From Bordetella parapertussis (GTDB taxonomy: Bacteria > Pseudomonadota > Gammaproteobacteria > Burkholderiales > Burkholderiaceae_B), in contig CAMDEF010000021.1 in NCBI GenBank assembly GCA_945895265.1, positions 1-57,863 of the forward strand: a DNA stretch of 57,863 bases, in the 5' to 3' direction. Each line of letters opens with the position of its first letter. The stretch's first letter is position 1. A program made the position numbers and the translations under genes. This document shows, one piece after another, positions 19,528 through 27,857 of the stretch. The notes under the pieces were generated by a model. The model was not told the DNA's origin and ran no database searches. It saw only the letters and a program-made list of their open reading frames with translations.

Positions 19528-20375
19528 GCGCACAGCGCCCTCTGCGTTTGTTCGCGACCAGATTCTGTCGAAACTATTCGGCAGTTTTTGGCCTGCTTCT
19601 CTTGATGTGTGTCGGTCTCATGGCTGCTTCAGCCTCGGTGTTGTTTCCGGAAGACCCTTGGGATATGGTGTCAACGCCATTTCTTTGGCCAGGACAAGAC
19701 CCCAATTTTCGACTCGGCTCTGACATCATGGGCAGAGACTTAGCCGCTGGCTTGTTTCATGGCTCTCGAGTGTCGCTACTCGTTGGCTTTTCTGCCACGC
19801 TTGCCGCCGTACTCATCGGGACAACCATTGGCGCGATTGCCGGCTATTACGGTGGCGTTGCCGATAGCGTTGCGATGGCGATCACCGAGTTGTTTCAAAC
19901 GATTCCACAGTTTATCTTTGCGATTGTGGTCGTGGCGATTTTGACCCCAACTGTTAGCACGGTTACCTTCGCTCTCGGGATCGTTTCGTGGCCCTCAATC
20001 GCCCGCTTAGTTCGTGCAGAATTTATGACATTGCGTGAGCGCGATTTTGTCGCGGCAAGCGTGTCCATCGGGATGAGTTCTTTTCGAATTATCACCACAC
20101 AAATCCTTCCGAATGCCTTAGGGCCCATCATTGTCACGGGCTCTTTGATGGTTGCAACAGCCATTTTGACAGAGGCTGGACTCGCTTTTTTAGGGCTAGG
20201 CGATCCCAATGTCATGAGCTGGGGAACCATTATTGGCGCTGGGCGCGATGCCTTGAGAACGGCTTGGTACATCACCGCCATTCCAGGTCTAGCGATCATG
20301 TTCACCGTACTGGGCTTAAATCTAGTTGGCGAAGGCCTGAATGATGCACTCAACCCACGGCTAAAGAATCGCTGA
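19524..20375 (+). CDS. ABC importer permease, DppC type
   Basis: A 283-residue second permease. It has an N-terminal membrane helix, the 'GSDIMGRDLAAGLFHGSRVSLLVGF' signature common to DppC/OppC proteins, several further helices and the EAA loop 'RERDFVAASVSIGMSSFRIITTQILPNALGPIIV'. It pairs with the DppB-type protein to form the membrane channel. Start and stop overlap the neighbouring genes (ATGA at 19524, TGATG at 20373-20377), showing a tightly coupled operon. Confidence 0.93.
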   Translation: MSAQRPLRLFATRFCRNYSAVFGLLLLMCVGLMAASASVLFPEDPWDMVSTPFLWPGQDPNFRLGSDIMGRDLAAGLFHGSRVSLLVGFSATLAAVLIGTTIGAIAGYYGGVADSVAMAITELFQTIPQFIFAIVVVAILTPTVSTVTFALGIVSWPSIARLVRAEFMTLRERDFVAASVSIGMSSFRIITTQILPNALGPIIVTGSLMVATAILTEAGLAFLGLGDPNVMSWGTIIGAGRDALRTAWYITAIPGLAIMFTVLGLNLVGEGLNDALNPRLKNR

Positions 20376-21436
20376 TGGCTATCACCATGCCCTTGCCGCT
20401 TGCGTCGTTGAAGCCAGACAAGGATGTTCCTGTACTTGAAGTCAAAAATCTCTGTACACAGTTCCAAACCGCTAACGGGCTTGTCAACGCAATTGATGGC
20501 GTATCACTGGCGGTTGGTCACGCTGAGATTGTTGCTCTGGTTGGTGAGTCAGGTTGCGGTAAGTCTGTAACTGCTTTTTCCATCATGCAATTGATTGCGA
20601 GCCCCCCCGGAAAAATCGCGCGCGGTGAAGTGATATTTCAAGGGCAAGATTTGTTGCGACTCACCACTAAAGAGATGCAACAAGTTCGTGGCAATGGCAT
20701 TGGAATGATTTTTCAAGAGCCAATGACCTCACTAAACCCTGTGCTCACTATCGGCGAGCAGCTCAGCGAAACGCTGATTGCGCATCGAGGCCAAACCCCC
20801 AAGCAAGCCATGGAAAGAGCTTGTGAGTTACTTGAGTTAGTGCGTATGTCGGCGCCTCAAAAACGATTAAGCCAATATCCACATGAGCTTTCGGGAGGCA
20901 TGCGTCAACGCGTCATGATTGCGATGGCACTTGCCTGCGAACCAAAACTACTCATTGCCGACGAACCAACAACCGCTCTTGATGTCACTGTGCAAGCCCA
21001 AATTCTGGACTTATTACTTGAAATGCGAGAGCGCCTGGGCATGTCGATTCTGCTGATCACGCACGATCTTGGTGTGGTGGCAGAAGTGGCTGATCGCGTG
21101 GCCGTGATGTATGCGGGTAAAAAAATTGAAGAGGCCTCTGTATTCGACTTGTTTAAACGTCCTCAACACCCCTATACGCAAGGGCTCATTCAGGCGACAC
21201 CATCTGCCTCGCGCGGTGGTAGCAAACGGCTGACTGAAATTCGTGGGCAAGTTCCAGCACTACACGCGATGCCACAAGGCTGCCGTTTTGCACCCCGCTG
21301 CGACTGGGCCGTACCGGCATGCCAAGAACAGCTGCCGAGGTTAAGGGATTCAGGGACACAACACTTTGTGGCATGCCATCGCCTTTACGACGCGACCTCT
21401 CAATCTTTTATCTCCGCGACTCAGGAGGCCTCATGA
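20375..21436 (+). CDS. ABC importer ATPase, DppD type
   Basis: A 353-residue nucleotide-binding subunit. Walker A is 'GESGCGKSVTAF', the signature motif 'LSGGMRQRVMIAMAL', and Walker B 'KLLIADEPTTALD' with the H-loop 'ITHDLGVV'. The C-terminus has the oligopeptide-transporter extension, with cysteines in 'GCRFAPRCDWAVPACQ' that in this family can hold an iron-sulphur cluster. It overlaps the upstream permease by one base and the next ATPase by four. Together with the DppF-type protein it powers the importer. Confidence 0.94.
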   Translation: MAITMPLPLASLKPDKDVPVLEVKNLCTQFQTANGLVNAIDGVSLAVGHAEIVALVGESGCGKSVTAFSIMQLIASPPGKIARGEVIFQGQDLLRLTTKEMQQVRGNGIGMIFQEPMTSLNPVLTIGEQLSETLIAHRGQTPKQAMERACELLELVRMSAPQKRLSQYPHELSGGMRQRVMIAMALACEPKLLIADEPTTALDVTVQAQILDLLLEMRERLGMSILLITHDLGVVAEVADRVAVMYAGKKIEEASVFDLFKRPQHPYTQGLIQATPSASRGGSKRLTEIRGQVPALHAMPQGCRFAPRCDWAVPACQEQLPRLRDSGTQHFVACHRLYDATSQSFISATQEAS

Positions 21437-22407
21437 CCGATGCGTTATTGCGTGTTGACGGTCTAAAGAAATTTTTTACTCTGAGCGATGGGCAGCGTGT
21501 GCATGCTGTTGATGATGTTAGCTTTAGCTTGGCTAACGGTGAAACCTTGGGTTTAGTCGGGGAGTCGGGCTGCGGCAAATCAACGCTTGGTCGCACCATT
21601 ATCAGATTGCTTTCACCCGATGCAGGGACTGTCCATGTTGGAGGAAAAAACCTAGCGCAGCTCAGCGATAAAGAGCTCAAGCCCTTGCGCCGTGAGATTC
21701 AGATGATCTTCCAGGATCCCTATGCATCTTTAAATCCCCGCAGCACCGTCGGGCGAGCGATCGAAGAGCCCTTAATCGTTCATGGCGTGAAAGATCGGCG
21801 TACCCGCGCTGCACGCGTGAGTTGGTTACTCGAGCGGGTTGGCCTACCGACTGAGGCGGCCCAGCGGCATCCCCATGAGTTTTCGGGTGGTCAGCGCCAG
21901 CGCATCGGCATCGCCCGCGCGCTCGCATTGAACCCCAAGCTGATTATCTGTGACGAGCCAGTTTCGGCCCTTGATGTCTCGGTGCGCGCTCAGGTGCTGA
22001 ATCTTTTAGCTGACTTACGCGAAGAGCTTGGGCTCGCGTATCTGTTTATCTCCCACGATCTGTCGGTGGTTGAGCATTTCTGCGACCGTGTCGCCGTAAT
22101 GTACCTTGGGCGCATTGTTGAACTTGCGCCCCGCCATCGGCTGTGGAGTCAACCTCTGCATCCATACACGCATACGCTTTTCGATGCCGCCCCTCTGCCC
22201 GATCCAACTCGCCGCCGCGGGCGTCGCACCTTGGTACAAGGAGAAATCCCTAATCCAATTGACCGCCCTACGGGCTGCCATTTTCATACGCGTTGTGTGC
22301 ATAAAATCCCAATATGTGTTTCTGTCGCACCACCGCTTATCAATCGAGCAGATGGCCATCAAGTTGCATGCCATCGTGCCGAAGATTTTTACACCGCCAA
22401 GCCATAG
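21433..22407 (+). CDS. ABC importer ATPase, DppF type
   Basis: A 324-residue second ATPase. Walker A is 'GESGCGKSTLGR', the signature 'FSGGQRQRIGIARAL' and Walker B 'KLIICDEPVSALD'. The Dpp/Opp C-terminal extension 'GCHFHTRCVHKIPIC' again has the cysteine pattern. The frame is open further upstream, but the ATG at 21433 overlaps the previous stop as ATGA and has AGGAGG at 21423-21428, which decides the start. It completes a canonical five-protein importer: binding protein, two permeases, two ATPases. Confidence 0.94.
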   Translation: MTDALLRVDGLKKFFTLSDGQRVHAVDDVSFSLANGETLGLVGESGCGKSTLGRTIIRLLSPDAGTVHVGGKNLAQLSDKELKPLRREIQMIFQDPYASLNPRSTVGRAIEEPLIVHGVKDRRTRAARVSWLLERVGLPTEAAQRHPHEFSGGQRQRIGIARALALNPKLIICDEPVSALDVSVRAQVLNLLADLREELGLAYLFISHDLSVVEHFCDRVAVMYLGRIVELAPRHRLWSQPLHPYTHTLFDAAPLPDPTRRRGRRTLVQGEIPNPIDRPTGCHFHTRCVHKIPICVSVAPPLINRADGHQVACHRAEDFYTAKP

Positions 22408-22414
22408 GAGACAT

Positions 22415-23050
22415 ATGTATAAACTTATCAGCGCCACGCCAAGCCCTTATGCGCGAAAGGTCAGAATTCAATTGGCAGAGAAAGGCATACCGTTCGAATT
22501 GATCACCGAGGTGCCTTGGAACTCAGATACGCAGACACCCCTCTACAATCCTTTAGAGAAACTACCTGTCTTGCTTTGTCCCGATGGTTCGAGTGTTTTC
22601 GAATCTCGATATATCAACGAATGGATTGAGTACAAACATCCAGCGACCCCCCTATTTCCAGCCGATGTGGATGGCATTTTGGCGGTCAAACGTTTCGAGG
22701 TGATCGTTGATGGTGCCTGCGATGCTTTAGTGCAAATGTTTTTTGAAATCGCACGCGATCTCGACAAACAAAGCCAACCTTGGTTTGATCGCCAACAGCG
22801 AAAAGTTGATGGTGCGCTTAGATATTTATCAACAGCAATTGGCGAAAAAGAATTTTGTCATGGTGACGCCTTCACCCTGGCTGATATTGCCGCAGGAACA
22901 TTGCTGCGTTACTTGAGCGTACGGTGGCCCGCTAAACCATGGCGCGAAACCTATCCTAATCTTGCCATTTATTCTGACCGACTAGAGCTTCGGCCTTCAT
23001 TTAAAAATAGCGTACCAGTCCCACAAATCATTCGTGATCGTGTGGCTTAG
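22415..23050 (+). CDS. Glutathione S-transferase-like protein
   Basis: A 211-residue soluble protein. The N-terminal thioredoxin-fold domain reads 'KLISATPSPYARKVRIQLAEKGIPFELITEVPW', with 'NPLEKLPVLLCPDGSSVFESRYINEWIE' giving the cis-Pro and the 'ES' glutathione-binding pair. The C-terminal half is the helical GST domain with 'HGDAFTLADIAAGTLLRYL'. The start at 22415 follows GGAG and comes eight bases after the last importer gene, so it belongs to that operon. It probably conjugates, cleaves or isomerises an imported compound with glutathione. Which reaction cannot be read from the sequence; non-catalytic GST folds also exist. Confidence 0.88.
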   Translation: MYKLISATPSPYARKVRIQLAEKGIPFELITEVPWNSDTQTPLYNPLEKLPVLLCPDGSSVFESRYINEWIEYKHPATPLFPADVDGILAVKRFEVIVDGACDALVQMFFEIARDLDKQSQPWFDRQQRKVDGALRYLSTAIGEKEFCHGDAFTLADIAAGTLLRYLSVRWPAKPWRETYPNLAIYSDRLELRPSFKNSVPVPQIIRDRVA

Positions 23051-23111
23051 CTAAATAACGATCGCCGAGTCACTGATATCAAACCCTTTTGGTTTCCACA
23101 GGAGTATTTTC

Positions 23112-23552
23112 ATGAGTTGTCCACCAGTTGCTGTCAGTCCGCACGAGGTCGAGTCAATTGTTTCTGACTGGGTCGTCGGCAAAATTTTATCCGAGCCAGC
23201 GGTTACGGGCGTCGCGTCTTTGAGCGCTGTTTCGATTTATTTCGATCCGGGTCAGGGGCACGCCCGTCATCAACATCTAGACGCAGATCAATTGATCTTT
23301 ATTATTTCGGGCGAGGCCGAGATGATGATTGAATTTATTGAAGGCGAGCCACAATATCAAACTGTTCGCGCTGGGGATTTAGTCACAATCCCTAAAAAGG
23401 CATTTCATTCGACAATGAATAACGGTTGGGAACCAGTAAAGATTTTAGCCGTGTATTCGCCCGCCGGCGTTGAGAGCGGCATGCGGACATCAACTGACTT
23501 TAAGAGATTGCCAGCGGGGGTCGTACCCGCTCGTCGACCATCACCGTGCTAG
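23112..23552 (+). CDS. Cupin-domain protein
   Basis: A 146-residue single-domain cupin. Cupin motif 1 is visible as 'GQGHARHQHLDADQLIFIISGEAEMMIE' (two or three His plus Glu/Gln metal ligands), and motif 2 as 'AGDLVTIPKKAFHSTMNNG'. Such small cupins act as dioxygenases, isomerases or sugar/ligand-binding proteins; no specific reaction can be assigned. AGGAG stands eight bases before the ATG. It follows the GST-like gene by 61 bases and probably ends the importer operon. The convergent AraC-type gene ends 25 bases beyond. Confidence 0.85.
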   Translation: MSCPPVAVSPHEVESIVSDWVVGKILSEPAVTGVASLSAVSIYFDPGQGHARHQHLDADQLIFIISGEAEMMIEFIEGEPQYQTVRAGDLVTIPKKAFHSTMNNGWEPVKILAVYSPAGVESGMRTSTDFKRLPAGVVPARRPSPC

Positions 23553-23577
23553 CCTCAACACTATAAGTCTGGCGCTT

Positions 23578-24534
23578 TTATACAAGAGCTTGCTCAACAT
23601 TAAAAGTGCTATGACTCCTACTAAGCGTCGAATCCCTCGCCTCGCGATAAGCCTTTGGCGATAAGCCAATTTTCTTTTTAAACGCTGTCGCAAAATGGCT
23701 TTGGCTTGAAAAGCCTGTTTCTAAGGCCACCTCTGCAATCGGTAATTCGGTTTCGGTTAAAAACCTGGCGGCTTTCGCGATGCGACGTTCGAGCAAATAC
23801 TGATGGGGTGAGGTCCCGTGATGTCTTTGAAACAAACGCTTTAAACCACACACGCTGATGTTTGCCTGGTTAGCAATTATTTCAAGAGACAAGTCTTCGC
23901 CCAGTGAGCGATCGATAAAATCCTGAACGCGTGCCATATTTGAGCGAAAATTTTCGTAACAGGCCAAGGTCGGGGGGTCTTGCTCAGCGTCAACAGAGTG
24001 CGCTTTGAGCAACTGTGCAGCAAACGCATACGCCAATGTTTCAACAAAGACGGGTGTGGTTGCCAAGCTTGGATTCTGTAAGGCCTCTAATACCGCCAGA
24101 GCAAGCTGCTCTAGCAGCGGATCAGTGGCGCCCAGTCGAATCACCAAGTTCACCCGCGAGCGTCCAAACACATCTTTATTGACCGCATCGATGAGTTCCC
24201 TCTTTAAATAGAGCATCAACATTTCTGATGAACCGCGACGATTCCACTGCGATGCCTCGTCCGCCGGAATAATCAAAAACCGCCTAGGCGACAACGTCGC
24301 TTCTTGTGCATCGGGTTGACTCGCCAGCCTCACACTTAACTGAGCTGGCCCCCGTAAACAAAACCCAATACAGTAGTGACCAGTCGGCTTCAATATGCCA
24401 GACCAACTGTTGACGGTCGCCACTGCCGCATAAAGCGTCGACCATCCACGGCCGGCGCTTTGCAAAATCAACTGATTGCGATCCCAACGCTCAATGCTAT
24501 GGGTCTGGTGCACATCAAATTCTTGTTCAGACAT
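23578..24534 (-). CDS. AraC-family transcriptional regulator
   Basis: A ~318-residue regulator. The C-terminal ~100 residues hold two helix-turn-helix units of the AraC/XylS type: 'EDLSLEIIANQANISVCGLKRLFQRHHGTSPHQYLLERRIAKAARFL' and 'LPIAEVALETGFSSQSHFATAFKKKIGLSPKAYR'. The N-terminal ~200 residues form a ligand-sensing domain of the kind seen in benzoate and catabolic regulators. The ATG at 24534 is preferred; a GTG at 24546 is also in frame. It is divergent from the BenE-type symporter and convergent with the importer operon, so either could be its target. The shared divergent region (24535-24807) shows no operator I can recognise. Confidence 0.9.
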   Translation of the reverse strand: MSEQEFDVHQTHSIERWDRNQLILQSAGRGWSTLYAAVATVNSWSGILKPTGHYCIGFCLRGPAQLSVRLASQPDAQEATLSPRRFLIIPADEASQWNRRGSSEMLMLYLKRELIDAVNKDVFGRSRVNLVIRLGATDPLLEQLALAVLEALQNPSLATTPVFVETLAYAFAAQLLKAHSVDAEQDPPTLACYENFRSNMARVQDFIDRSLGEDLSLEIIANQANISVCGLKRLFQRHHGTSPHQYLLERRIAKAARFLTETELPIAEVALETGFSSQSHFATAFKKKIGLSPKAYREARDSTLSRSHSTFNVEQALV

Positions 24535-24807
24535 TTTGTTCGCCACAGAAGTAAACTAAACGCTACCTTAATTGATTTGGGTCATTCACAACGTTTTTTT
24601 GATAATCAAAGTCTAGCAGTCAAGTTTAGGCATGTCGCACGTCATTCGTGTCACTCTACGCCGTTATTCTCAAGCAATAGTTATGCCAATCACGCCCATA
24701 AAGTCCGTTGTAGCTGGCTCCGCTGGGCGCGCGCACTGCTAAGCTCTGTTTTCTAGGTTTTGCCCAAACAGGTGCACGTCTTGTTTTTTCCAATCGAACG
24801 TCCTCCA

Positions 24808-26007
24808 ATGCCACGTGCGCGCGTACGCCAAGTGTTAGCAGACCTTAGCGTCAACAATCTCGCCAACGGCCTGATTGGTTTTATTTTCGCAGCAACCGGG
24901 CCCTTCGCGGTGATTCTCTCAGTCGGTTCGCGAGGCGGGCTGACTTCGGCAGAACTTGCTTCATGGGTGTTTGGTGTTTTTCTTGTGAATGGTCTGCTAA
25001 CGCTTGTCTTGAGCTGGCGCTACCAAATACCACTGGCCTTCGGCTGGACAATTCCTGGCACTGTTTTAGTCGGCCCGGCCTTACAGCACCTACCTTTCTC
25101 TGCCGTGATTGGCGCGTTTTATGCCACCAGCCTGCTGATCCTATTGCTTGGGCTCAGCGGGTTCGTCAAGCGCATCATGTCAGCGTTACCTATGCCAATT
25201 GTGATGGGTATGGTCGCGGGTGTGTTTCTTCACTTTGGCTTGGATGTCATCCACGCGCTTGATCGTGATGCTGCCATTGCTGCCCCCATGGTGCTTGTAT
25301 TTTTCTTATGCTCCGCAATCCCGGCGCTCGGGCGGCGGATGCCGCCGGTCATTGCCGCGTTGTTAGTGGGTGCAATCATGATCGCCATACTGGGTCGTCT
25401 AAATCTTGGCGACGTGGGTGCTCTTGGCTTTGCCCAGCCCGTCTTACAAACACCAAGTTGGTCTTGGACCGCAATGCTAGAACTCGTGATTCCACTGACC
25501 ATCACGGTGTTAGTTGTACAAAATGGCCAGGGTGTCGCCGTACTCAAGGCGGCTGGGCACGAGCCCCCCATCACCATGATTGCCGTTGCCTGCGGCATCG
25601 GTGCAGCCTTAAGCGCCAGTGTGGGTGCCGTGAGCTCTTGCCTAACCGGCCCGACAAATGCCCTGATCAGTTCCTCTGGCGAAAAAGCCCGTCACTACAC
25701 CGGGGCGCTAGCCTTCGGTTGCCTGGCCTTGGTTTTTGGAGTGCTCGCACCAACGTTTACCAACCTCACGTTGGCAACCCCTAAATCGTTCATTATGGTG
25801 TTAGCGGGGCTCGCCATGTTGCGCGCGCTGCAAAGCGCCTTTGTCACCTCGTTTGGTTCGGGCAAATTTACCTTGGGCGCACTTGTGAGCCTGTTGGTGA
25901 CAGTCGCGGATGTCAGCCTCTTCAATATCGGCTCAGCGTTTTGGGGTTTGGTGGCTGGCTTTGTGGTGTCTTGGCTGATGGAGCGGCACGACTTTAAAGC
26001 GCAATGA
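24808..26007 (+). CDS. benE: BenE-type benzoate/proton symporter
   Basis: A ~399-residue, very hydrophobic protein with about twelve membrane segments. It matches the BenE family through 'VNNLANGLIGFIFAATGPFAVIL', 'FGWTIPGTVLVGPALQHLPF', 'MPIPIVMGMVAGVFLHFGLDV'-type sequence and 'LTGPTNALISSSGEKARHYTGALAFG'. BenE proteins import benzoate or related aromatic acids with protons. The ATG at 24808 is chosen; the frame extends back to a TTG at 24760 and no strong ribosome site is visible at either. No ben catabolic genes are nearby, so the real substrate may be another aromatic or carboxylic acid. The divergent AraC-type gene is its likely regulator. Confidence 0.85.
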   Translation: MPRARVRQVLADLSVNNLANGLIGFIFAATGPFAVILSVGSRGGLTSAELASWVFGVFLVNGLLTLVLSWRYQIPLAFGWTIPGTVLVGPALQHLPFSAVIGAFYATSLLILLLGLSGFVKRIMSALPMPIVMGMVAGVFLHFGLDVIHALDRDAAIAAPMVLVFFLCSAIPALGRRMPPVIAALLVGAIMIAILGRLNLGDVGALGFAQPVLQTPSWSWTAMLELVIPLTITVLVVQNGQGVAVLKAAGHEPPITMIAVACGIGAALSASVGAVSSCLTGPTNALISSSGEKARHYTGALAFGCLALVFGVLAPTFTNLTLATPKSFIMVLAGLAMLRALQSAFVTSFGSGKFTLGALVSLLVTVADVSLFNIGSAFWGLVAGFVVSWLMERHDFKAQ

Positions 26008-26092
26008 CGACGACGCTTAAGAGATAGAGTGTCATGCCGGACAAAATCACACGTTTATCGCGGCAGTGTGCATTTGTGAAACTTTTATACAA

Positions 26093-26112
26093 ATGACTCA
26101 TTAATGAGTCAT
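26093..26112. promoter_or_regulatory. Palindromic operator 1 of hipBA
   Basis: A perfect 20-base palindrome, ATGACTCATTAATGAGTCAT, lies 127 bases before hipB. It shares its centre TCATTAATGA with the second palindrome. The two centres are 30 bp apart, about three DNA turns, so two HipB dimers could bind the same face. A TATACA-like -10 element lies just upstream. Confidence 0.7.
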
Positions 26113-26123
26113 AATGTCTTTAA

Positions 26124-26141
26124 TGATTCATTAATGAATCA
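26124..26141. promoter_or_regulatory. Palindromic operator 2 of hipBA
   Basis: A perfect 18-base palindrome, TGATTCATTAATGAATCA, differs from the first only in one symmetric base pair per half. Paired operators ahead of a toxin-antitoxin operon are the usual sites for autorepression by the antitoxin-toxin complex. Confidence 0.7.
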
Positions 26142-26238
26142 AAATTATTGATTTTAGGCTATGCCTATGCGAAACTGACTCATCCAAATTTCAAATAGCA
26201 GCCTAACCTTTTGGCTGATGAGTCTGCCCTAAATCAAC

Positions 26239-26577
26239 ATGGTTAAACCAGTTTCACGCCCTATTTCGCATCACAGCAGCAATGCGCTGCAGCTGCTCGG
26301 GCAACTCGTGCGTGAAGCCCGTATCAAAAAATCCATGACCACGTCCGACTTAGCTGCGCGCGCTGGCATCTCGCGTGCTCTTCTTCAGCGCCTCGAGCGA
26401 GGCGACCCGAGCTGTTCAATTGGGGCCGTCTTCGAGGTCGCCACGATTTGTGGCGTACCCCTATTTGAACAAGACCCTAGACAGCTTGCTTCCCGCCTCG
26501 ACCTACACCAAGAAAAAATGGCATTACTCCCTAAAGCAGTTAGAACCATCGCCAAAGAAGTCAAAGATGACTTCTGA
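26239..26577 (+). CDS. HipB-like antitoxin, HTH (Xre) DNA-binding protein
   Basis: A 112-residue protein with a Xre-type helix-turn-helix: 'LGQLVREARIKKSMTTSDLAARAGISRALLQRLERGDPSCSIGAVFEVATICGV'. The C-terminal ~30 residues are basic and probably flexible, where HipB antitoxins contact the toxin. It overlaps the downstream hipA-like gene by 11 bases, the standard antitoxin-first layout. The two palindromes at 26093-26141 are its probable operators. No good ribosome site precedes the ATG at 26239. Confidence 0.88.
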   Translation: MVKPVSRPISHHSSNALQLLGQLVREARIKKSMTTSDLAARAGISRALLQRLERGDPSCSIGAVFEVATICGVPLFEQDPRQLASRLDLHQEKMALLPKAVRTIAKEVKDDF

Positions 26578-27850
26578 GATCGGTTCTAAATATTCAGAGG
26601 CCTACGTCTGGGTATGGCTACCAACGGCCACCGCGCCAGTCGTAGCGGGGCTGCTCTTTCAGCAAGGCCAAAAGTTAGTGTTCAACTATGGTCGAAGCTA
26701 TCTCGCCAGAGGCAATGCGATCGCCTTATATGCGCCCGAACTACCAATGCGTCCGGGGGTACAACCGCTGCTACCGATGATGAGTATGCCCAGCTGCATT
26801 CGGGACGCCTCACCAGATGCCTGGGGACGACGTGTGCTCATTAATCGCAAGCTCGGCACCGCGCGGGTGGATCCTTCACAAATTGAACTCAGCGAGTTGA
26901 CCTATTTGCTTGAGTCAGGCTCTGACAGAATCGGTGCACTAGATTTTCAACACTCTGCGACTCAATATGTCGCAAGGCACACACCGCAACCCACCCTTGA
27001 AGAACTGTTAACAGCGGCCGAGATGGTCGATCGCGGTGTGCCGCTTTCATCCGAACTGGATCAGGCCTTATTGCACGGCACTTCGCTGGGCGGGGCCAGA
27101 CCAAAAGTGATGCTGAATGATGGCAAGCACAAGTTCATCGCTAAGTTTTCTGCAAGCAACGATCTGTACAGCGTCGTCAAAGCAGAATTTATCGCGATGC
27201 GCCTCGCCAAAAAAGTTGGGCTACAGGTAGCACCCGTACATTTACGGCGCGCGTTGGGTAAAGACGTCTTGTTAATTGAACGCTTCGATAGAACATGGCG
27301 CGACGAAAGTTGGCACAGACGCGCCATGGTCTCTGCGCTAACGATACTCGAGCTCGACGAGATGATGGCGGCCTACGCCAGTTACGAAAACCTCGCAGAG
27401 ATCGTACGGCACCGCTTCTCTAATCCAAAGTCGACTCTGCGAGAGCTTTTCTCAAGAGTTGTTTTCAATATTTTGTGCGGTAATACCGATGATCACGCGC
27501 GCAACCATGCCGCGTTTTGGGATGGACAACAACTGACGTTGACCCCAGCTTATGACCTTTGTCCCCAATCACGAACAGGTCAACAAGCCTCGCAAGCCAT
27601 GCTGATTCGCGACAACGATCGCACGAGTCAAGTCGGCACATGCATTGCCGCAGCCTCACTGTTTTTGCTCAATCAACACGAAGCTATCAGCATCGTCAAT
27701 CAGCAAGTCAAAATCATTGAGCACGCCTGGCAAGGGGTTTGTGAAGAGGCCTCGTTAAGCGAAGTCGATCAAACGCTATTTTGGCGAAGACAGTTTCTAA
27801 ACCCCTTTGTATTTCTGAATGCGCCTAGCGGTGTGAACACCCCAATCTAA
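26567..27850 (+). CDS. HipA-like serine/threonine kinase toxin
   Basis: A 427-residue HipA-family kinase. The glycine-rich loop region is 'LLHGTSLGGARPKVML', the ATP-anchoring lysine 'FIAKFSAS', and 'LIERFDR' follows. The catalytic loop is 'ILCGNTDDHARNHAAFW', and the metal-binding Asp sits in 'TPAYDLCP'. All active-site parts look intact. In Escherichia coli, HipA phosphorylates glutamyl-tRNA synthetase and causes growth arrest; targets of other HipA proteins differ. The ATG at 26567 overlaps the antitoxin gene by 11 bases, although the frame is open back to 26375. The gene converges with the sulfatase, with only seven bases between stops. Confidence 0.9.
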   Translation: MTSEIGSKYSEAYVWVWLPTATAPVVAGLLFQQGQKLVFNYGRSYLARGNAIALYAPELPMRPGVQPLLPMMSMPSCIRDASPDAWGRRVLINRKLGTARVDPSQIELSELTYLLESGSDRIGALDFQHSATQYVARHTPQPTLEELLTAAEMVDRGVPLSSELDQALLHGTSLGGARPKVMLNDGKHKFIAKFSASNDLYSVVKAEFIAMRLAKKVGLQVAPVHLRRALGKDVLLIERFDRTWRDESWHRRAMVSALTILELDEMMAAYASYENLAEIVRHRFSNPKSTLRELFSRVVFNILCGNTDDHARNHAAFWDGQQLTLTPAYDLCPQSRTGQQASQAMLIRDNDRTSQVGTCIAAASLFLLNQHEAISIVNQQVKIIEHAWQGVCEEASLSEVDQTLFWRRQFLNPFVFLNAPSGVNTPI

Positions 27851-27857
27851 ACCTATC

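Noticed and set aside
24535..24807. Operator or small gene between the AraC-type gene and the BenE-type gene
   Set aside because: I saw no convincing inverted repeat, promoter pair or coding frame with a ribosome site in this divergent region.
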